NCBI GenBank assembly: GCA_964568845.1
Contig: CAZMSC010000025.1
Coordinates: 1-18,208 of the forward strand
Direction of reading: 5' to 3'
From: DTBU01 sp964568845
GTDB taxonomy: Archaea > Thermoproteota > CALKCG01 > B24
DNA length: 18,208 bases
The notes under the pieces were generated by a model. The model was given only the letters and a program-made list of their open reading frames with translations, was not told where the DNA came from and searched no databases. The position numbers and the translations under genes are program-made. Shown here one piece after another: positions 14,723-18,208 of this stretch. Position 1 is the stretch's first letter, and each line of letters begins with the position of its first letter.

Positions 14723-16417
14723 ATGCCTGTTATAAGGGTAAGTTTAATGGATTTTGAGAGACTCGTCGGTTTATCTCTTCCAATGCATCGTTTAAGGAAT
14801 GAACTCCCCATGATTGGTTTAAGCTGGGAGCGGGATGACCATGAAGGTTTTGAAGTGGAAGTGTTCCCCAATAGGCCAGATATGCTGAGCCCTGAAGGAC
14901 TTGCAAGAGCGTATAAAGGCTTCATACGTATTGAAAAGGGTATGCCTAAATACACTGTTAAACCCAGCCTTTACGATGTTTATGTCGATGAAGGGGTGTG
15001 TGAAGTACGGCCATGCTCGGTGTTTGCTATAGTTAAGAACATACCGATGGATGATGAAGTTTTGAAAAGCATTATTCAGCTTCAAGAGAAGCTTCACATA
15101 TCATACTGTAGAAATCGTAGAAAAGCCTCAATTGGAATTCACGACTTAGATAAGTTTAAGCCTCCAGTTAAATACACGGTTAAAACATCGGACTTCAAGT
15201 TTAAACCTTTAGATTCTGATAGAGAAATGACGGTCAAGGAAATTCTAAAATATCATTCTAAAGGTGTGGAGTATGGACATATATTAGCTGGTTTTAGCAA
15301 ATACCCTATTATTGAAGACTCTAAAGGGTTGGTGCTTTCAATGCCTCCGATAATAAACTCCGACTACACCAAGGTTGATGTGAATACGAGAAACATCTTT
15401 ATAGATTGCACCGGCTTGGATTGGAAGACCGTGGACTCCGTGTTAAACATATTAACGGCTTCATTGGCTGAGAGGGGGGGTGAAATATATAAGGTTAGGG
15501 TTTTCTATCCGTTTGAAACACCGTTTGGAATGGTTTTTGAAACTCCTGATTTTAAAACTCAAGAAGTCAAGCTTTCACTGAGCTTTGTTAATAAAATTAT
15601 CGGTGAAAATTTAACTTTAGAGGAGGTTTTAGAGTTCTTAGCTAGAATGAGATACGACGTTGTCGAATGTTCTGGAGAAGAAGTTTTAGTGAGAGTACCT
15701 GCTTATAGGGTTGACGTCATGCATCCGATAGACTTGGTAGAAGATATCGCTATAGCCTATGGATATGATCGTATAAAACCGGAAATACCTAAAGTCTTTA
15801 CGAGTGGTTGTGAAAGCTATGTGGAAAGATTTTCTTCGAAAGTTAGGCTTGCCATGGTGGGCTTGGGATTTCAAGAAGTCATAACAGATGTCTTAACGAA
15901 TCCGTATGATCTATTTACAGCTATGCGAGTTAAGCCAGAGCCAGTCGTAGAATTGGAAAACCCGAAGGCAATTGAGTATACGGTTTGCAGAAGTTGGCTT
16001 ATGCCATGCCTCATGAAGACATTATCTAGAAATAAACATAGGGAATATCCACAGAGAATATTCGAAGTGGATGACGTGGTAGTTTTAGATGGAGATTCTG
16101 AAACCGGGGCTAAGAATGTTAGAAAGCTTGCGGCTGTCTCGACACATTCAGAAGCAGACTACGCTGAAGTTAGAGCAATTGTAGACGCTTTACTTAAAAT
16201 TCTAGACATAGATTTCCATATAAAACCTGGAGATCATCCAAGCTTCATAAACGGACGGATGGGGTTTATAGAAACGGCAAACGGTGAGAATTTAGGATTT
16301 CTAGGTGAAATACATCCAGAAGTTCTTGAAAACTTTGGGCTTGAAAATCCCTCAGCTGGTTTTGAAATAAACTTGGAATTGATTATGAGACTTAAGGGGT
16401 TTGGACAGAAACCCTGA
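14723..16417 (+). CDS. pheT: Phenylalanyl-tRNA synthetase beta subunit
   Basis: The beta chain holds the editing (B3/B4) domain, a B5 helix-turn-helix-like domain and an inactive class II core; together with PheS it forms the heterotetramer. Visible pieces are the N-terminal RLVGLSLPMHRLRNELPMIG, the B3/4 stretch with CRNRRKASIGIHDLDKFK near 135, the B5 domain beginning near 280, and VDVMHPIDLVEDIAIAYGYD near 333, a hallmark of the B5-core junction. The anticodon-binding FDX-ACB domain is absent, as is normal in archaea. I choose ATG at 14723 (564 residues, MPVIRV), which has GGTGAG just upstream; GTG at 14714, overlapping the pheS stop, is open but gives an atypical MSE prefix. It is the last gene of the operon. 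Confidence 0.95.
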   Translation: MPVIRVSLMDFERLVGLSLPMHRLRNELPMIGLSWERDDHEGFEVEVFPNRPDMLSPEGLARAYKGFIRIEKGMPKYTVKPSLYDVYVDEGVCEVRPCSVFAIVKNIPMDDEVLKSIIQLQEKLHISYCRNRRKASIGIHDLDKFKPPVKYTVKTSDFKFKPLDSDREMTVKEILKYHSKGVEYGHILAGFSKYPIIEDSKGLVLSMPPIINSDYTKVDVNTRNIFIDCTGLDWKTVDSVLNILTASLAERGGEIYKVRVFYPFETPFGMVFETPDFKTQEVKLSLSFVNKIIGENLTLEEVLEFLARMRYDVVECSGEEVLVRVPAYRVDVMHPIDLVEDIAIAYGYDRIKPEIPKVFTSGCESYVERFSSKVRLAMVGLGFQEVITDVLTNPYDLFTAMRVKPEPVVELENPKAIEYTVCRSWLMPCLMKTLSRNKHREYPQRIFEVDDVVVLDGDSETGAKNVRKLAAVSTHSEADYAEVRAIVDALLKILDIDFHIKPGDHPSFINGRMGFIETANGENLGFLGEIHPEVLENFGLENPSAGFEINLELIMRLKGFGQKP

Positions 16418-16640
16418 CCGGGCCCGTGCTGACGGACCCTTCTGAGAAGCCGTCCGGCTTACTATGAGGTTTGGGTTAACCCAAGCATGGGACAGGCCCC
16501 ATAGGGCTGCACTCCAAACCCACTAGATCTTCCTAAAGAAGCTACTTACGAGACCCTACACTAACATCGACGGGTAACATCTCCATCATAGAGATTGTGA
16601 GGAAAACGCTTAATAAAAAGTCATGGTTTTTATTTACATG
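16418..16640. other. Structured non-coding region after pheT
   Basis: No gene is visible. GACGG (16431-16435) pairs with CCGTC (16450-16454) around an inner CTTC-TGA-GAAG. GGTTTGG (16468-16474) pairs exactly with CCAAACC (16514-16520) and encloses AGC-ATGGG...CCCAT-AG-G-GCT. The two stems follow the pheT stop directly, so they could be a 3' untranslated structure, a small RNA such as an H/ACA-like guide, or insertion-sequence debris. I found no clear ACA box. Confidence 0.4.
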
Positions 16641-16748
16641 GTGGATGTCAGGTCCCATACGGAGAGAGCCGACTAAGTAAGGCGTAGACGCCTTCTCTAT
16701 GACGTTTGGTGTTAGTCGTATGGGATATACTGTAGCCTGACATCCACC
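16640..16748. repeat. Large imperfect inverted repeat (about 109 nt)
   Basis: GGTGGATGTCAGG (16640-16652) and CCTGACATCCACC (16736-16748) pair perfectly over 13 bp. Inside, CCCATACG (16654-16661) pairs with CGTATGGG (16717-16724), GACTAA (16671-16676) with TTAGTC (16712-16717), and AAGGCG-TAGA-CGCCTT (16679-16694) forms the tip. The only asymmetries are internal loops. This may be a MITE-like element, the left-end structure of the IS605-type element downstream, or a structured RNA. Confidence 0.7.
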
Positions 16749-16756
16749 AATTAACG

Positions 16757-16830
16757 GGCTGGAAATTAGAATTGAAAACCGGGTCTAATTTTATGTGGCC
16801 TATTAGACTTCGTAGCTCTAATTTCAACCC
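16757..16830. repeat. Nested inverted repeat upstream of tnpB
   Basis: GAAATTAGA (16762-16770) pairs perfectly with TCTAATTTC (16817-16825), and inside it GTCTAAT (16783-16789) pairs with ATTAGAC (16802-16808) around a 12-nt loop. A further CGTC-AAAT-CGACG palindrome follows near 16846-16857. These lie just left of the tnpB pseudogene, where the element's left end is expected. Confidence 0.6.
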
Positions 16831-16931
16831 ATCATCCATTTTAAACGTCAAATCGACGTAACCCGATATGTTGATTAAAGTTTATCAAAGCTTCGTCAGA
16901 AAACCCACATCATTCATAGGTGGGATGAACG

Positions 16932-18156
16932 ATGAAAGGCTTAAAAGCGTGAAAAGCCCAGGTAGTTTGGGATGTTTCCGTGCAGAAGGATGTTCCAATA
17001 TGCGTGGTTGGAAAAGTTTTCAAGCCGAATAAGCAGAAAGTCTTGGCTCTAAACAGAACGCTCAGCGAATACTTTAGGCTTGTGAGGTAGTATCTCCACT
17101 TCAACTCTAAGTCTAAGAGTATTCTACACGAAAATTGCTATGAGAAAGCCAAAGGACGCCTCAACCTGAACACTGCCCTAATCCAGACAACAAAGGACAA
17201 GGCTGTTGAGATCTTAAAAGGCTTCGAGGAAACCAGGAAAGAGAATAGCGTTTGAGGCTTAAGAGGATATCCATACGCTTCGACAAGAGATACTACAGCT
17301 TCTCTAAGACAACGAATGTTCTCACTCCCTACTGGCTGACGCTAAGTCTAAACAGGGGGAAAGAGTTAGTTTACCAATAGTTTTCGGAGGAAGGCAAAAG
17401 CAAAGAATTGAAGAAGCTTTTAGAAGTGAATGGCAATTCACAACCGTTGAAATGGTTAAACGGAAAGGAGAATGGTATGCTCACTTTGTTCTGAGGAAGA
17501 CTGTTGAGCTTGCAGATAAGCCTGAAACAATAGTAGCTATAGATAGGGGCGAAGTGAATTTAGCCGTTGCAGTGGCAACATCAAAAAGCAACTCCAACAA
17601 GCCTATGAGAGGACATTTTTGGAAAGGGGAAGAAGTCAAAAGAATTAGAGGGCTATACAATCACATTGGGAGAAGGCTTCAGGAAAAGAAGCTCATTAAG
17701 AAGGTTAAAGAGCTTAAAGGGAGGGAAAAACGCAAAGTGAATCAGCGACTACACATAATAGCCAACCAAGTAATCGAATACGTAAAGCGTTTTTCAAAAC
17801 TCATAATAGTGATGGAGAACCTAAACGGAATCCGCCGAAACTTCAAGAAGTCTAAGAAGCTAAACAAGCGATTCCACAGCCTGCCATTCAGAAAACTCCA
17901 AACAATCATTGAATATAAGGCGAACCTTGAAGGCATAGAAGTCAGATATTTAGTGAAGAAAGAAACAAGGAATACCTCTAAAACATGCTATAGATGCGGG
18001 CACGTTGTCAAAGTTAAGGGAAGAACCTTCAAGTGTTCAAATTGCGAAATGGAATACGATAGAGATTTAAACGCATGTATCAACATAGCCCATAGGGTAA
18101 TGAGCTCTATGGGGTGGGGGAGCTGTGAGCCCCCGAACCAGCATATGGGGAGATAG
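16932..18156 (+). pseudogene. tnpB: IS200/IS605-type tnpB, inactivated
   Basis: TnpB is the RNA-guided nuclease of IS200/IS605-type elements. An ATG at 16932 opens MKGLKA, then a TGA at 16950-16952 sits where the family has Trp. The frame continues KAQVVWDVSVQKDVPICVVG to a TAG at 17088-17090, again at a Trp-like position before YLHFNSKSKS. A -1 frameshift occurs at the T-run 17251-17253 and another at about 17366-17371, after which the frame reads LPIVFGGRQKQRIEEAF and stays open to 18156. The RuvC triad survives: D at 17542-17544 (AIDRG), E at 17815-17817 (VMENL) and D at 18064-18066 (DRDLNA). The CYRC...CSNC zinc finger is also present. ATG at 17452 gives only a 234-residue piece. No tnpA is visible in the window. 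Confidence 0.88.
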
Positions 18157-18208
18157 GCGTAAAGCCTACTCTAAACGCTGGAAGCCCACAGGCTTCAGCC
18201 GTGGGCAG
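18154..18208 (+). ncRNA. IS605-type right end / probable omega-RNA 3' part
   Basis: Directly after the tnpB stop is a TAGGC-GTAAA-GCCTA hairpin (18154-18168), then GAAGCC-CACA-GGCTTC (18181-18196) followed by AGCC and GTGGGC. The loop CCAC can pair with GTGG of the tail, a pseudoknot of the type expected in the TnpB guide RNA, which overlaps the right end. The window ends just here, so the element boundary and any guide sequence lie at or beyond 18208. Confidence 0.6.

Noticed and set aside
16468..16521. A tRNA gene
   Set aside because: No T-loop-like GGTTCGANTCC segment, no D-arm and no 7-bp acceptor stem could be placed. I found no tRNA anywhere in the window by eye.
16640..16830. A CRISPR array
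   Set aside because: The repeats here are inverted and paired, with no regularly spaced direct repeats.
17742..17936. Minus-strand frame within tnpB
   Set aside because: It is a shadow of the tnpB reading frame, with no independent start or motif.

Overview
The window looks like a piece of an archaeal chromosome, probably a (hyper)thermophilic member of the TACK group, although I cannot name a species. The evidence is archaeal-type information genes (uS19, TrpRS, a PheS/PheT pair of archaeal architecture), NadM-type NMN adenylyltransferase, a HerA/NurA pair, frequent TTG and GTG starts, Shine-Dalgarno sequences of the GGTGAT type, and TATA-like boxes 25-40 nt ahead of several starts. Base composition is AT-rich by eye.

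Layout. 1-1219 holds no intact gene, but the minus strand carries a decayed class I SAM-dependent methyltransferase with four in-frame stops. 1220-4798 (+) is a long NurA-like nuclease followed by a HerA-type ATPase. 4945-5910 (+) is ribosomal protein uS19 away from its usual ribosomal operon, followed by nadM. 5926-6459 (-) is a macro-domain protein convergent with nadM. 6460-6901 is non-coding, with a solo IS200/IS605-type right-end motif, a direct repeat and several hairpins. 6902-9546 (+) is an ABC exporter half-transporter with an N-terminal PH-like extension, overlapping a DUF1854 partner. 9547-9745 is non-coding and may hold the tail of a dead tnpB. 9746-10938 (-) is pyrB overlapping a small two-helix membrane protein. 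11086-11886 (-) is an M55 D-aminopeptidase. 12120-16417 (+) is a tight trpS-pheS-pheT operon. 16418-16931 is non-coding and unusually rich in large hairpins. 16932-18208 (+) is an IS605-type tnpB pseudogene (two nonsense codons, two frameshifts) followed by its right-end hairpin/pseudoknot, which is the probable omega-RNA 3' part.

Functional themes are DNA end processing (NurA/HerA), translation (uS19, two aminoacyl-tRNA synthetases), NAD+/ADP-ribose metabolism (NadM facing a macro-domain protein), pyrimidine synthesis (PyrB) and a membrane export module (ABC plus DUF1854). The least ordinary parts are the relic TnpB element and its solo end 11.6 kb away, the hairpin-rich intergenic regions at 6.5-6.9 kb and 16.4-16.9 kb, the enlarged NurA-like protein, the orphan uS19, and the PH-domain/DUF1854 transporter. 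I did not find a clearly new multi-gene system.
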